Shown: positions 17,946-26,984, numbered from the stretch's first letter. The stretch: DNA of 64,000 bases from Mucilaginibacter lacusdianchii (GCF_009770985.1 NZ_WSRW01000003.1:853275-917274), one strand, 5' to 3'. Translations and numbers: made by a program. The notes: generated by a model from the sequence alone, not told the origin.

Positions 17946-19415
17946 ATGACAAACACCAATATAGAAGCGCACGAAAAATATGAGCTGGTTGTAGGTTTAG
18001 AGGTACATGCACAACTATCTACATTAAGTAAAGCTTTTTCTTCTGATTCGGCTGCATTTGGGGCGGCTCCTAATGAACATGTCAGCATGGTATCGTTGGG
18101 GCATCCTGGTACGTTACCATTCCTTAATAAAAGAGCTGTAGAATATGCTGTGAAAATGGGGCTGGCTTGTGATTGCCGTATTAATCTGTACAATTATTTT
18201 GCCCGCAAAAATTACTTCTACGCAGATTTGCCAAAAGGTTATCAAATTAGTCAAGATCATGAACCTATATGCATAGGTGGCCATGTAACGGTAAAATTAA
18301 GCAACGGTATCACTAAAAATATTGCCATACACCATATTCACATGGAAGAGGATGCTGGCAAAAGTATGCACGATCAGCACGATGATTATTCACTGATAGA
18401 CCTGAACCGTGCTGGCGTGCCTCTAGTTGAGATTGTATCTGAACCTGATATTCGCAGTGCCGAAGAAGCTGGGCAATATTTAACGGAAATGCGTAAAATA
18501 TTGCGTTATCTAAGCATTTGCGATGGTAACATGGAAGAGGGTAGCATGCGCTGTGATGCCAATATATCTGTACGGTTAAAAGGTGCTACCGATTATGGCA
18601 ATCGTTGCGAAGTAAAAAATTTGAACTCGATTAGAAATGTACAACGGGCAATTGAACACGAGTTTATCCGCCAGGTAAAAGTTATCGAAGCCGGTGGTTA
18701 TATCGAACAAAACACCTTAAATTTTGATGCTAATACCGGCGAAACATCGGTACTTCGCACTAAAGAGATGGCTAATGACTATCGTTATTTTCCTGAGCCG
18801 GATTTACAGCCGCTACAGCTTACTGAAGAATACGTTGAATTAGTGCGCCACAGCATGCCTGCTTTGCCACAGCAGTTGCACAAAAAATTCACAGAGCAGT
18901 TCAATTTAAATGATTATGACGCATCAGTTATCGTAGCCGAACATGAACTGGCTATGTATTTCGAAAAGCTGGTTACTTATACGCATCATCACAAATCGGC
19001 TGCGCATTGGGTAATGGGGCCACTTAAGTCATACTTAAACGGGCAGCATCGCAACGTGGAAGAAGCCGGACCATCGCCCGAAAGATTAGCAGGTTTAATA
19101 AATTTGGTAGAAAGCGGAACAATAAATCATACCGTCGCTACTCAAAAGCTATTCCCGGCCCTTATGCATCATCCAGATAAAAATGCTGATGAGCTGGCTG
19201 CAGAATTAAATTTGTTAATAAGCGAGGACACAGACGAGTTAGCTCAATTTATTCGGGATGCTTTGGCTAAGTACCCGGATAAGGTTAAAGAATACCATAA
19301 GGGAAAAAAGGGCGTCTTGGGGTTGTTTATGGGCGAGATAATGAAACGCTCAAAAGGGAAGATTGACCCACAAAAAACCAATCAATTATTAGTAGAAGCA
19401 TTAAATAGCAAATAA
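17946..19415 (+). CDS. gatB: aspartyl/glutamyl-tRNA amidotransferase subunit B
   Basis: Part of GatCAB, which turns Glu-tRNA-Gln (and Asp-tRNA-Asn) into the amide form. The 489 residues from ATG 17946 (a GTG sits directly before) show ELVVGLEVHAQL, GHPGTLPFLNKRAVEYAVKMG, YFYADLPKGYQISQ and EGSMRCDANISVR, plus the C-terminal YqeY-like tRNA-binding domain. gatA and gatC are not in the window. The last base of its stop is the first base of the next gene's ATG. Confidence 0.97.
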   Translation: MTNTNIEAHEKYELVVGLEVHAQLSTLSKAFSSDSAAFGAAPNEHVSMVSLGHPGTLPFLNKRAVEYAVKMGLACDCRINLYNYFARKNYFYADLPKGYQISQDHEPICIGGHVTVKLSNGITKNIAIHHIHMEEDAGKSMHDQHDDYSLIDLNRAGVPLVEIVSEPDIRSAEEAGQYLTEMRKILRYLSICDGNMEEGSMRCDANISVRLKGATDYGNRCEVKNLNSIRNVQRAIEHEFIRQVKVIEAGGYIEQNTLNFDANTGETSVLRTKEMANDYRYFPEPDLQPLQLTEEYVELVRHSMPALPQQLHKKFTEQFNLNDYDASVIVAEHELAMYFEKLVTYTHHHKSAAHWVMGPLKSYLNGQHRNVEEAGPSPERLAGLINLVESGTINHTVATQKLFPALMHHPDKNADELAAELNLLISEDTDELAQFIRDALAKYPDKVKEYHKGKKGVLGLFMGEIMKRSKGKIDPQKTNQLLVEALNSK

Positions 19416-20533
19416 TGAAAAGCAGACATTTATTTACAGCTGCGTTATTAGGCGTTATAGCCTTTTCTGCCTGTAAAGACAACAAATCATTTACAATTAC
19501 AGGTGTAGTTAAAAATCCGGCTCAGGCAAAAAAAGTTTACCTGCTGCAAGCGGATAGTACTAATATTAGTGTAGTTGATTCAACTACTTTAAGTGAGGAT
19601 GGTAAATTTACTTTTAAACGTCAATCACCTTACGCCAATTTATTTAAGATACGCGCCGGGGGCGTAGTATTCGATTTAATTGCGCAGAACGGTGAGCAAA
19701 TTGAGTTTGAAACCGACCTGAAAGACCAAGCCCATCAATACCAAGTTAAAGGGTCTGAAGAATCTGATAAAATTAAAGAGTTCAACAGTTTAAGCAATAA
19801 GTTTGTAGCGCAGAATACCACTTTAATGGACGAATTTCAAACAAAGGCTCAAAGCGGTTTGAATCAGGACTCCTTAGTTCAGGTATATCAACCTCAGGTA
19901 AAAACCATTATGGAAGCCTACAGCACTGCTGTTTTAAAATTTGTTAACAATAATAAAAATACCCTTGCGGCTTTTTATGCTGCTATGTCGTTAGATCCAC
20001 GTGAGTATGAGCCTGAACTGGTTTCTTATGCTGATGACATAAAGGGAAAGTTCACAAGTAACGCAACGGTGCAGCGCTTTGTTCAGCATATGGATAAGGT
20101 TAAACCAATATCAGTTGGGCACGCTGCTCCCGATTTTACAGTGGGTGGGATAGACGGTAAGGAAGTAAAGTTATCCGATTATAAGGGCAAATATGTGATG
20201 CTTGATTTTTGGGCGTCTTGGTGTGTACCATGCCGGGATGAGAACCCTAACGTTGTGCGCTTATACAATCAATTCAAAGGTAAAGGTTTTAATATTTTGG
20301 GTATTTCTCTGGACAAGGAAAAAGATAAATGGCAGCAGGCAATTGCCAAAGATAAGCTTACCTGGCAGCATGCATCAGATTTGAAAGATTTTGAAGGGCC
20401 TACAGAACGCTTGTATCAGATTGATGCCATACCTTCAAATTTTATAATTGATCCGCAAGGTAAAATCATTGCTAAGAATATAGTTGGCAAAGATTTGGAA
20501 AACTTTTTAAATAAAACGTTCGCTAATCTTTAA
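19415..20533 (+). CDS. TlpA-family thiol:disulfide lipoprotein with DUF4369 domain
   Basis: 372-residue periplasmic lipoprotein: lipobox ending at C20 (LLGVIAFSAC), a DUF4369-like beta domain (about 24-125), a helical linker, and a thioredoxin/AhpC-TSA fold from about 235 with the redox pair W-C270-V-P-C273. Typical Bacteroidota architecture for extracytoplasmic thiol exchange. The start overlaps the gatB stop by 1 nt (TAATG), implying coupled translation. Confidence 0.9.
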   Translation: MKSRHLFTAALLGVIAFSACKDNKSFTITGVVKNPAQAKKVYLLQADSTNISVVDSTTLSEDGKFTFKRQSPYANLFKIRAGGVVFDLIAQNGEQIEFETDLKDQAHQYQVKGSEESDKIKEFNSLSNKFVAQNTTLMDEFQTKAQSGLNQDSLVQVYQPQVKTIMEAYSTAVLKFVNNNKNTLAAFYAAMSLDPREYEPELVSYADDIKGKFTSNATVQRFVQHMDKVKPISVGHAAPDFTVGGIDGKEVKLSDYKGKYVMLDFWASWCVPCRDENPNVVRLYNQFKGKGFNILGISLDKEKDKWQQAIAKDKLTWQHASDLKDFEGPTERLYQIDAIPSNFIIDPQGKIIAKNIVGKDLENFLNKTFANL

Positions 20534-20570
20534 ACCAATATTAAGGTTTAACAATTATTTAATATTGGTT
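20533..20570 (+). terminator. weak hairpin after the TlpA gene
   Basis: AACCAATATT pairs with AATATTGGTT around an 18-nt loop; A/T rich and without a strong T tract, so termination is uncertain. Confidence 0.4.
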
Positions 20571-20620
20571 TAACCATTTTCTTTTCTTTCGCTATTACCT
20601 TTATCCCAAAATTCGACCTG

Positions 20621-21310
20621 ATGAGTACTACTGCGAAACAAAAAATATTAATTGTAGATGATGAGCCTGATATCTTAGAGCTCATAGAGTATAATTTAAA
20701 GAAAGAGGGTTATCAGGTGTATACTGCCAATAACGGACAGGAGGCGGTTGCAGAAGCTAAGAAAGTTCAGCCGGAATTAATTGTGCTGGACATTATGATG
20801 CCAAAAATGGACGGCATTGAGGCCTGTCGTGTAATGCGTACAATGCCCGAGTTTAAAAATACGTTTATGGTATTTTTAACTGCACGCAGCGAAGAGTATT
20901 CAGAAATAGCCGGCTTTAACGTAGGCGCTGATGATTACATTGCCAAGCCTATAAAGCCACGTGCACTGGTAAGCCGTATCAACGCTATCTTACGTCGTAA
21001 CAATACACCCGATGAGGTATCTGACAATAAGCTGGAAGTGGATGACTTGGTAATAGATCGTGAAACTTACCTGGTTTACCAAAACGGAAATAAAGTTGTT
21101 CTCGCCAAAAAGGAATTTGAACTGCTGTACCTGTTGGCATCAAAGCCTGGCAAGGTTTATACACGCGAAGTGATTCTGAAAAACATTTGGGAAGATTCTG
21201 TGGTGGTAACTAATAGAACTATCGACGTGCATATCCGTAAGCTTCGTGAAAAGCTGGGTGATAAATATGTAACCACAGTTAAAGGAGTGGGTTACAAATT
21301 TGAAGCATAA
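20621..21310 (+). CDS. OmpR/PhoB-family response regulator (orphan)
   Basis: 229 residues: receiver domain (1-120) with acidic pair D13-D14, phospho-acceptor D57, T87 and K109, then a winged-helix DNA-binding domain ending TTVKGVGYKFEA. It should bind DNA when phosphorylated by a histidine kinase. No kinase gene is adjacent; the gene stands alone between two terminators, so the partner must be elsewhere. Close in style to the RprY/PhoB regulators of Bacteroidota. Confidence 0.92.
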   Translation: MSTTAKQKILIVDDEPDILELIEYNLKKEGYQVYTANNGQEAVAEAKKVQPELIVLDIMMPKMDGIEACRVMRTMPEFKNTFMVFLTARSEEYSEIAGFNVGADDYIAKPIKPRALVSRINAILRRNNTPDEVSDNKLEVDDLVIDRETYLVYQNGNKVVLAKKEFELLYLLASKPGKVYTREVILKNIWEDSVVVTNRTIDVHIRKLREKLGDKYVTTVKGVGYKFEA

Positions 21311-21348
21311 ACAAAAAGCGCTGGTTAACTACCAGCGCTTTTTGTTTA
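21309..21348. terminator. terminator after the response regulator
   Basis: AAACAAAAAGCGCTGGT pairs with ACCAGCGCTTTTTGTTT around a short loop; a 17-bp stem with A/T outer arms, effective both ways. Confidence 0.92.
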
Positions 21349-21391
21349 TATGCCTTAGTGTTTTTGCTTATAATGCTTAATCCATTTAAGT

Positions 21392-21634
21392 TTATTTGCT
21401 TGAAGCCTTCGCCTTGGGTTTGGCAGCATTGGTTGCGGCTTTTGAACGTGGCAATTTGTTTTGGCTGGCTGGTGCTGTTTCTTGCTTAACTGCCGGTTCC
21501 TTCTCCGTATTGTTTTCTTTCAAATCCTCGGCTGCATCAGTGGTGCTTCCCCAAACATCACTAATGGCATTTTTAACTTTGTCAAACAAAGCTTCTTCTT
21601 TTGTTTGTACGGGTTTTGCTGACTTAGTACTCAT
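21392..21634 (-). CDS. small Lys/Ala-rich protein, hypothetical
   Basis: 80 residues starting MSTKSAKPVQTKEEALFDKV. Residues 12-40 could form an amphipathic helix; the C-terminal half is a low-complexity Lys/Ala/Ser/Pro tail (KAATNAAKPKAKASSK) like the disordered tails of histone H1-like DNA-binding proteins. Nucleic-acid binding is only a guess from charge. An overlapping plus-strand frame of similar length is judged a shadow because the minus frame has the more natural start and composition. Confidence 0.6.
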   Translation of the reverse strand: MSTKSAKPVQTKEEALFDKVKNAISDVWGSTTDAAEDLKENNTEKEPAVKQETAPASQNKLPRSKAATNAAKPKAKASSK

Positions 21635-21760
21635 AGTATTTTAGCTTAGCTAGTAATCGTTTATATAAAAATAATTAACATAAGGCTTATGTAAATGTTT
21701 CTGCAGATCATCCCAGCCAGCCGCCCTTAAGGATATTGCACGCATTTGGCATAATTACTG

Positions 21761-21768
21761 TATTTTTG
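21761..21768 (+). promoter_or_regulatory. -7 promoter box of the pseudouridine synthase gene
   Basis: TATTTTTG fits TAnnTTTG; an ATTG at 21735-21738 lies 22 nt upstream, slightly beyond the usual -33 spacing. The ATG follows 17 nt downstream. Confidence 0.45.
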
Positions 21769-21785
21769 CCAGCTATTGTATTATT

Positions 21786-22508
21786 ATGAAAATTCCAAAA
21801 ATTGCCGACCTGATATTGTATGAAGATGACAACTTGTTTGTGGTAAACAAGCCAGCGTTCATCAGTACACTGGATGAAAGGGGAGAAGGCAGTGAAATAA
21901 ATATGCTAAGGCTGGCTAAAGCCTATTCAGATGATGCACAGATTTGTCACCGCCTGGATAAAGAAACGTCTGGTGCGCTTATTATTGCTAAAAATCCAGA
22001 AGCTTACCGTTTAGTGTCTATGCAATTCGAACGCCGCAAGGTAAAGAAGGTTTATCATGCTGTAATTGAAGGTACGCATGTGTTTGAAAGTTTACTGGTA
22101 GATTTGCCTATTTTAAATACCGGTAAAGGTACCGTGTCCATCAGCCGTCAGGAAGGTAAGCGAGCAGAAACCTGGTTTCAGTCGTTAAAATATTTCAAGC
22201 ATTATACCTTGGTTGAATGTCGCCCTGTAACGGGCCGGATGCACCAGATCCGTATCCATTTGGCTACCCAGCGGGCGTCAATTGCAGGTGATGAAATGTA
22301 TAAAGGTAAACCGGTTTTCCTGTCTCAGTTAAAACGCAAGTACCATTTGGGCAAAGACCAGGAAGAGTTGCCCATTATGAAACGATTTGCCTTACATGCT
22401 TACGAAGTAACTTTCAAAGTGAGTGAAGACAAAGAGGTAACTATCCATGCGCCCTATCCTAAAGACTTTGACACATTGCTTAAACTGTTAGACAAATTTG
22501 ATAGCTAA
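21786..22508 (+). CDS. RluA-family RNA pseudouridine synthase
   Basis: Isomerises uridine to pseudouridine in rRNA or tRNA. 240 residues, catalytic-domain only: no N-terminal S4 domain. The motif I signature HRLDKETSGAL places the catalytic Asp at residue 58, and GRMHQIRIHLA is the conserved C-terminal motif. Target position cannot be read. Followed by a hairpin terminator. Confidence 0.9.
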   Translation: MKIPKIADLILYEDDNLFVVNKPAFISTLDERGEGSEINMLRLAKAYSDDAQICHRLDKETSGALIIAKNPEAYRLVSMQFERRKVKKVYHAVIEGTHVFESLLVDLPILNTGKGTVSISRQEGKRAETWFQSLKYFKHYTLVECRPVTGRMHQIRIHLATQRASIAGDEMYKGKPVFLSQLKRKYHLGKDQEELPIMKRFALHAYEVTFKVSEDKEVTIHAPYPKDFDTLLKLLDKFDS

Positions 22509-22775
22509 CAGTTATTATCTTAAGCCAGTTTAAAATCCGCAAGCTACTCGCTAACTACGATAGCTTGCGTTTTGCTTTTGTTCCGTTAGGAAAAGATATT
22601 TTCTGATGATTTCATTGGATGGAATTTCGATATAAGTGTGAATAATATATATGCAGCTATTGCAACAATTGTCGTTACGATAACTATAAGTGCATACGGA
22701 TTTTCAACATCAATTACGCTTGATATGTTGGCAATTCAAAAAACACCAATATGAGAGTTTAAAAGCTTAAAATAT
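22509..22775. other. 267-nt spacer with a terminator and no convincing gene
   Basis: After the terminator at 22538-22575, a plus-strand frame is open from 22590 to the TGA at 22752-22754 (54 codons, hydrophobic middle, GTG at 22638 as only plausible start). No ATG start and no recognised family; may be a relic or chance. Confidence 0.3.
22538..22575 (+). terminator. terminator after the pseudouridine synthase gene
   Basis: CGCAAGCTA (22538-22546) pairs with TAGCTTGCG (22561-22569), followed by TTTTGCTTTTG. Confidence 0.75.
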
Positions 22776-23489
22776 TCAAGACCAAAAGCCCTGCGCTTTA
22801 ATTTGATGGTTGCTAAATCCCAGTTTTCTTAATACTTTACGAAGTCCGGAAACCATTGTACTGTTACCAACCAAATAAAAAATAGTATCTTCTAAATTAT
22901 AAGATTGCTGCAACAACCATTCGGTTAAAGAATGATGACCATAAATGTCATTGCGCGCGATAGGCTGTAATGGTGTTTTAAAATATTCAGTAAATAACTT
23001 GCGCCCTTGTTCGTCCCCAATTAAAACAGCGCCCGAAAAACGACTTACTGGTAATGACAGCTGTTGCATGGCCAACAGGTGCCCCAAACCACTTTCATCA
23101 CCTAAGCAAATGATGGATGAAGTGTTAACGGGGGTTTGGCGGGTAGTATTAGTTCCCAAATAGGAAATACTATCACCTGTCTGAATTTGCTGCGCCCAAC
23201 GGCTGCCAGGGCCATTATGGTTAACGTCTATGTATAATGTACAGGTTTGTGTTTCGACATCCCAGCCTGATGGTGTGTAATCACGAAAAGTTAGGTCGGC
23301 TACCATGCATTTCATGTATGGTACCTCATTCCAGTCATCCATGGTAGTAGAAGGTAAATGCAAATCTATTTCCACTATGGTTGATGAATCCCATTTTCTG
23401 ACATCCAATACTTTGCCTGTTTTCAATAAGCGGTCTTCAATTAAGCCCGATGCTTTTCTTTTCAGTTGATGCAAAAATTTTGTACTCAT
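22776..23489 (-). CDS. siderophore-interacting protein (FAD-dependent ferric-siderophore reductase)
   Basis: 237 residues with the SIP family layout: an FAD-binding beta-barrel (1-125, with the flavin-contact RDYTP at about 89-93) and an NAD(P)H-binding domain (CLGDESGLGHLLAM, then FYLVGNSTMVSGLRKVL). Such proteins release iron from imported siderophores in the cytoplasm. The AraC-type regulator lies directly upstream on the same strand (77 nt), and an inverted repeat abuts the start codon. Confidence 0.85.
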   Translation of the reverse strand: MSTKFLHQLKRKASGLIEDRLLKTGKVLDVRKWDSSTIVEIDLHLPSTTMDDWNEVPYMKCMVADLTFRDYTPSGWDVETQTCTLYIDVNHNGPGSRWAQQIQTGDSISYLGTNTTRQTPVNTSSIICLGDESGLGHLLAMQQLSLPVSRFSGAVLIGDEQGRKLFTEYFKTPLQPIARNDIYGHHSLTEWLLQQSYNLEDTIFYLVGNSTMVSGLRKVLRKLGFSNHQIKAQGFWS

Positions 23490-23513
23490 TGTAGTAAGAT
23501 TTATTTACTACAA
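23489..23513 (-). promoter_or_regulatory. inverted repeat abutting the SIP start codon
   Basis: TTGTAGTAA (23489-23497) and TTACTACAA (23505-23513) are perfect arms around 7 nt. The inner edge touches the first base of the SIP ATG, so it could act as an operator or as an mRNA hairpin hiding the start. The neighbouring AraC-type protein is a possible reader, though AraC sites are more often direct repeats. Confidence 0.5.
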
Positions 23514-23566
23514 AGAAACATTATAAAACTGCTTATTAAATTAGATGAAATAGGGTAGGGATTGGA

Positions 23567-24418
23567 CTATTTACGGTAAATTTCTCTAAAAGCAAGTGGT
23601 GTTATTTGATTTGCCTTTTTAAACAGACGCGAAAAATAGGTATGATCATCATAACCCAAGTGGTGGGCTATTTCTTTTATATTAAGCTGACTGTAATATA
23701 ACAATCTCTTAGCTTCCAACATTATTTCTTGCAAAATCCAATAACTCACCGAAAAGCCGGTTACTTTCTTTAAAGCTTCGTTTAAATAAGATTCTGAAAT
23801 ATTTAACATGCTGGCATATGCGGATGGGCTTTTTACCAGTTGTACATTGTCATTCAACAACTGTTTAAAGTCATGTGCTATTTGTATAGGTCGTGACTGA
23901 CTTTTTGTACTAACCGCTTCGTTACAATACCCACAAGCTACCATTGATAAAAATGAGTTCAGTAATGACTGCATTATACTCAGATAAAAGCTTCCGTTGG
24001 TATCCGTCAGATAATGGTCTTGCATTAGCCGAAGGATACTTTGGTATTTTAAGTACTGTGTATCATTCAATTGAAATGGTTGTTGCAACAAAAGGCGGTT
24101 TTCAAATACGGAGCGCAACTCTTTTGCAATTAAAGCAGTATCAACCGCTATAAACCATCCGCTTGTATTTTCGCTGTGTGTGCCGTAATGTACCTGTCCT
24201 GGTAATACATAAAAGATAGATTTATTGTTGATCGTTATTTCGGTAAAATCCACCATAAACGATACGGTTCCCTGCTCAATCATAAAAAATAAATAATGAT
24301 CATCGCGGTGAGCGCCTATAATACCGCTGTGCTTTTTCCACTTCTTGTCGTTTGTATGATGGATTTCTAACCCTATCTCCGCGCGGCGTTTCAGTTTATG
24401 TACAGGTATGTGATTCAT
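23567..24418 (-). CDS. AraC-family transcriptional regulator
   Basis: 283 residues from ATG 24418 (the TTG 6 codons upstream is less likely). N-terminal cupin-like sensor domain (about 25-110, with HYLFFMIEQGTVSFMVDF), C-terminal double helix-turn-helix ending with IKEIAHHLGYDDHTYFSRLF, the family signature. Probably controls the adjacent siderophore-interacting protein; the effector is unknown. Confidence 0.9.
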   Translation of the reverse strand: MNHIPVHKLKRRAEIGLEIHHTNDKKWKKHSGIIGAHRDDHYLFFMIEQGTVSFMVDFTEITINNKSIFYVLPGQVHYGTHSENTSGWFIAVDTALIAKELRSVFENRLLLQQPFQLNDTQYLKYQSILRLMQDHYLTDTNGSFYLSIMQSLLNSFLSMVACGYCNEAVSTKSQSRPIQIAHDFKQLLNDNVQLVKSPSAYASMLNISESYLNEALKKVTGFSVSYWILQEIMLEAKRLLYYSQLNIKEIAHHLGYDDHTYFSRLFKKANQITPLAFREIYRK

Positions 24419-24451
24419 GAGGTACGCAAAAATCAAAAAGATTTAGGTAAT

Positions 24452-24480
24452 AAAAAAGCCCTCGGTTAAAAGGGCTTTTA
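24452..24480 (-). terminator. terminator of arginine decarboxylase
   Basis: AAAAGCCCT / AGGGCTTTT with an 8-nt loop, 6 nt past the stop codon on the minus strand and followed there by a T run. Confidence 0.85.
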
Positions 24481-24485
24481 AAAAT

Positions 24486-25880
24486 TTATGCAGTGTAACC
24501 AAGTATTTTTAAAACCTGCTTACTGTTTTGTTCTTCGCCAAATACTTCATAATTAAATGTTTCATCACGATTACGGCGTATTAATACATGTTTAGGAGAG
24601 GGCAGCAGGCAGTGGTGTATGCCACCGTAGCCGCTTAACACTTCCTGGTAAGCACCAGTATGGAAAAATCCTAAGTATTGTACCTTACGGGTTTTAGGCA
24701 TATACACACTGTTCATATGCGCTTCCTGATTGTAATAATCCTGACCATCGCAGGTAATGCCACCCAAGTTTACCCGTTCATATTCTGAATCCCAGTTATT
24801 TACCGGTAACAAAATATATTTTTGATTTAGTGCCCAAACATCCGGTAAGTTGGTTATAAATGAACCGTCCAGCATTAGCCATTTTTCGCGGTCGTTTTGT
24901 TGTTTACGGCCTAATACTTTGTATAAAATGCCTGAAGCTTCGGCACAAGTATATTTTCCGAACTCGGTAATGATATCTGGTTCTTCAACGTCGTGTTCGG
25001 CGCAAATTTCTTTGATACGTTTAACAATCTCATTGATCATATACTCGTAATCAAAGTCGAACACCAGCGAATCTTTGAACGGCATACCGCCACCAATATC
25101 AAGCGTATCTAAATCCGGATTAATTTTCTTGAACTTGCAATAAAGCGTTACATATTTTTCAAGCTCGTTCCAGTAATATGGTGTATCAGAGATACCCGAA
25201 TTAATAAAAAAGTGCAACAGCTTAACCCTAAAGTAAGGGTTCTTCTCAATTTTACTGTAGTAAAAGTCAATAACATCCTCCATTCGAATGCCTAAACGCG
25301 AAGTGTAGAACTGCGAATCCGGCTGCTCTTCAGAAGCTATACGTATTCCTAAATTGCAAGGTGTATCCAGCTCAATTTCATCGTCGTAAATATTGAACTC
25401 TTCCTTGTTATCCAAAACCGGAATAATGTTTTGGAAACCATCATGCAACATATCTACGATATACTGCTTATATTGATAGGTTTTGAAACCGTTACATATT
25501 ACTGTAATATCTTTGCTTACGACACCTTTCTTTTCCAGGGCGTCAATCATCGGCATATCAAATGCAGAAGATGTTTCCAGGTGGATGTCGTTTTTTAAAG
25601 CCTCTTCAACTACGTGTTTAAAGTGCGAGCTTTTGGTGCAATAGCAATATTTATAACTGCCGCGATAGTTATTTTTAATAATAGCCTGCTGAAACATCAG
25701 CTTGGCTTGCTGTATTTTTTTAGAGATAATAGGAACATAAGTAAAACGCAGGGGAGTACCATACGTTTCAATCATCTCCATTAAATTCAGATCGTGAAAG
25801 TATAATTCGTCGTCTATGATTTCAAACCCTTCTTGCGGAAAACCCACACTCAGGTCCAGAAATTCCTGGTAGCTTTGCAT
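24486..25880 (-). CDS. speA: arginine decarboxylase (PLP, alanine-racemase fold)
   Basis: Converts arginine to agmatine, the first step of a polyamine route. The 464-residue protein is shorter than E. coli SpeA (~650) but matches the Bacteroidota form. The PLP lysine is probably K83 in YCTKSS, the phosphate-binding loop is LDIGGGMPF, and EFGKYTCAEA and TCDGQDYY follow in the expected order. Its gene is the first of the minus-strand arginine block and has its own terminator and an inverted repeat before its start. A sister function (another basic amino acid or carboxynorspermidine) is possible but less likely. Confidence 0.85.
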   Translation of the reverse strand: MQSYQEFLDLSVGFPQEGFEIIDDELYFHDLNLMEMIETYGTPLRFTYVPIISKKIQQAKLMFQQAIIKNNYRGSYKYCYCTKSSHFKHVVEEALKNDIHLETSSAFDMPMIDALEKKGVVSKDITVICNGFKTYQYKQYIVDMLHDGFQNIIPVLDNKEEFNIYDDEIELDTPCNLGIRIASEEQPDSQFYTSRLGIRMEDVIDFYYSKIEKNPYFRVKLLHFFINSGISDTPYYWNELEKYVTLYCKFKKINPDLDTLDIGGGMPFKDSLVFDFDYEYMINEIVKRIKEICAEHDVEEPDIITEFGKYTCAEASGILYKVLGRKQQNDREKWLMLDGSFITNLPDVWALNQKYILLPVNNWDSEYERVNLGGITCDGQDYYNQEAHMNSVYMPKTRKVQYLGFFHTGAYQEVLSGYGGIHHCLLPSPKHVLIRRNRDETFNYEVFGEEQNSKQVLKILGYTA

Positions 25881-25901
25881 TCTTATTTTGTCCTCAAATT
25901 T

Positions 25902-25931
25902 TTTCGCAAAAATGTAACTTTTTTTGCGAAA
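25902..25931 (-). promoter_or_regulatory. 11-bp inverted repeat upstream of arginine decarboxylase
   Basis: TTTCGCAAAAA (25902-25912) and TTTTTGCGAAA (25921-25931) flank 8 nt. It lies 21-51 nt before the start codon at 25880, where a promoter would be. No match to the classical ArgR box is seen. It might also act as a weak terminator for ctlX read-through. Confidence 0.5.
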
Positions 25932-25998
25932 TGATCATTAAAGTTTCCCACAAATTTATCGCTCGAATGTAATTTATTTTCAGCGTGTTGTGCAAGCG

Positions 25999-26910
25999 TT
26001 ACAATGTTGGTAAATGTACTTCGGCCAGCATACAACGGGCACTGCCACCGCCTACAGCCTCTATGGTTGTCAAATCAGCATAAATTATTTCAACGTACTG
26101 CTTTAAACTTTCTACCTGAACGCTATTTAAACAGCTATATGCACTTTTTGACATGACCAAAATTTTTTTGCCTTCATTATTGGTAACTTCCAGCATATTG
26201 CCGGCAAAATGGTTAAGCTGAGCTAACTCAATAGCTATGATTTCTTTACCTGTTACTTTTAGTGATTCTATAACCTTTTGTTTCTCATTATCATGCGTAA
26301 TGCTATCTAAACAAATAATAGCAAATTGGCTGCCTATACACATCATTACGTTGGTATGGTAAATCGCTTGTCCGGTGTTATTTACTGCATTAAATGTTAT
26401 AGCTTGGTATCCTAAGTATTCGCACACATTTTGAAGCACCTCCTCATTAGTGCGTGGAGAAAGGCAGGCATATGCAAGCTTATTCTCGCGGTCTAACACC
26501 ATACTGCCTGTACTTTCCAGAAACTTGTCTTGCAACTCAAAGCGACTTAAATCGATGATGTGGTTCACCTGGAACCTATCTTCCAGTTTGCGAATGATAT
26601 CCTCCCGTCGCTCAAAACGCCGGTTTTCTGCTTGCATGGGATATAATATTACATCTCCGTTTTCATGAAATGACACCCAGTTGTTTGGAAAGATTGCATC
26701 TGGCTTTTGCGGTTGATCTGTATCTTTCTGTACCATTACACTTACTCCACGACTGGAAAGCAGGTTTACAAACGCATCAAACTCCTGCAGTGCTTTTTCA
26801 TGTACTAATTCATTTGTGTTTTTCTGAAAGGTATTGCTTTCGGCCGTTTGCTCATTAAAGCCAAAACTGGCTGGACGTATCATCAGCAGATTTGAAGTGG
26901 ATTGACCCAT
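25999..26910 (-). CDS. ctlX: CtlX-type citrulline/dimethylarginine hydrolase
   Basis: 303-residue guanidine-modifying (pentein) enzyme. Landmarks are FPNNWVSFH, LESTGSMVLDR, HTNVMMCIG, HFAGNMLEV and the C-terminal nucleophile motif GGGSARCMLAE. This layout matches the CtlX family reported for citrulline use in Francisella and the dimethylargininase group. Whether the substrate is citrulline, dimethylarginine or arginine is not readable. Lies 74 nt downstream of the arginine-deiminase-like gene on the same strand. Confidence 0.85.
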   Translation of the reverse strand: MGQSTSNLLMIRPASFGFNEQTAESNTFQKNTNELVHEKALQEFDAFVNLLSSRGVSVMVQKDTDQPQKPDAIFPNNWVSFHENGDVILYPMQAENRRFERREDIIRKLEDRFQVNHIIDLSRFELQDKFLESTGSMVLDRENKLAYACLSPRTNEEVLQNVCEYLGYQAITFNAVNNTGQAIYHTNVMMCIGSQFAIICLDSITHDNEKQKVIESLKVTGKEIIAIELAQLNHFAGNMLEVTNNEGKKILVMSKSAYSCLNSVQVESLKQYVEIIYADLTTIEAVGGGSARCMLAEVHLPTL

Positions 26911-26984
26911 ATTGCTTTTATTCTAAATAAATAGAAAATAAATGTTAGATGATTTTGTTTGATTAATCGACTCCGCACCTTAAA

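Noticed and set aside
21396-21644. 82-codon plus-strand frame opposite the Lys/Ala-rich protein gene
   Set aside because: Mirror of the minus-strand frame, Ala/Leu/Phe rich by complement; the minus frame has a better start and composition.
22590-22754. 54-codon plus-strand frame with a hydrophobic middle
   Set aside because: No ATG start and no recognised family; noted as a possible relic only.
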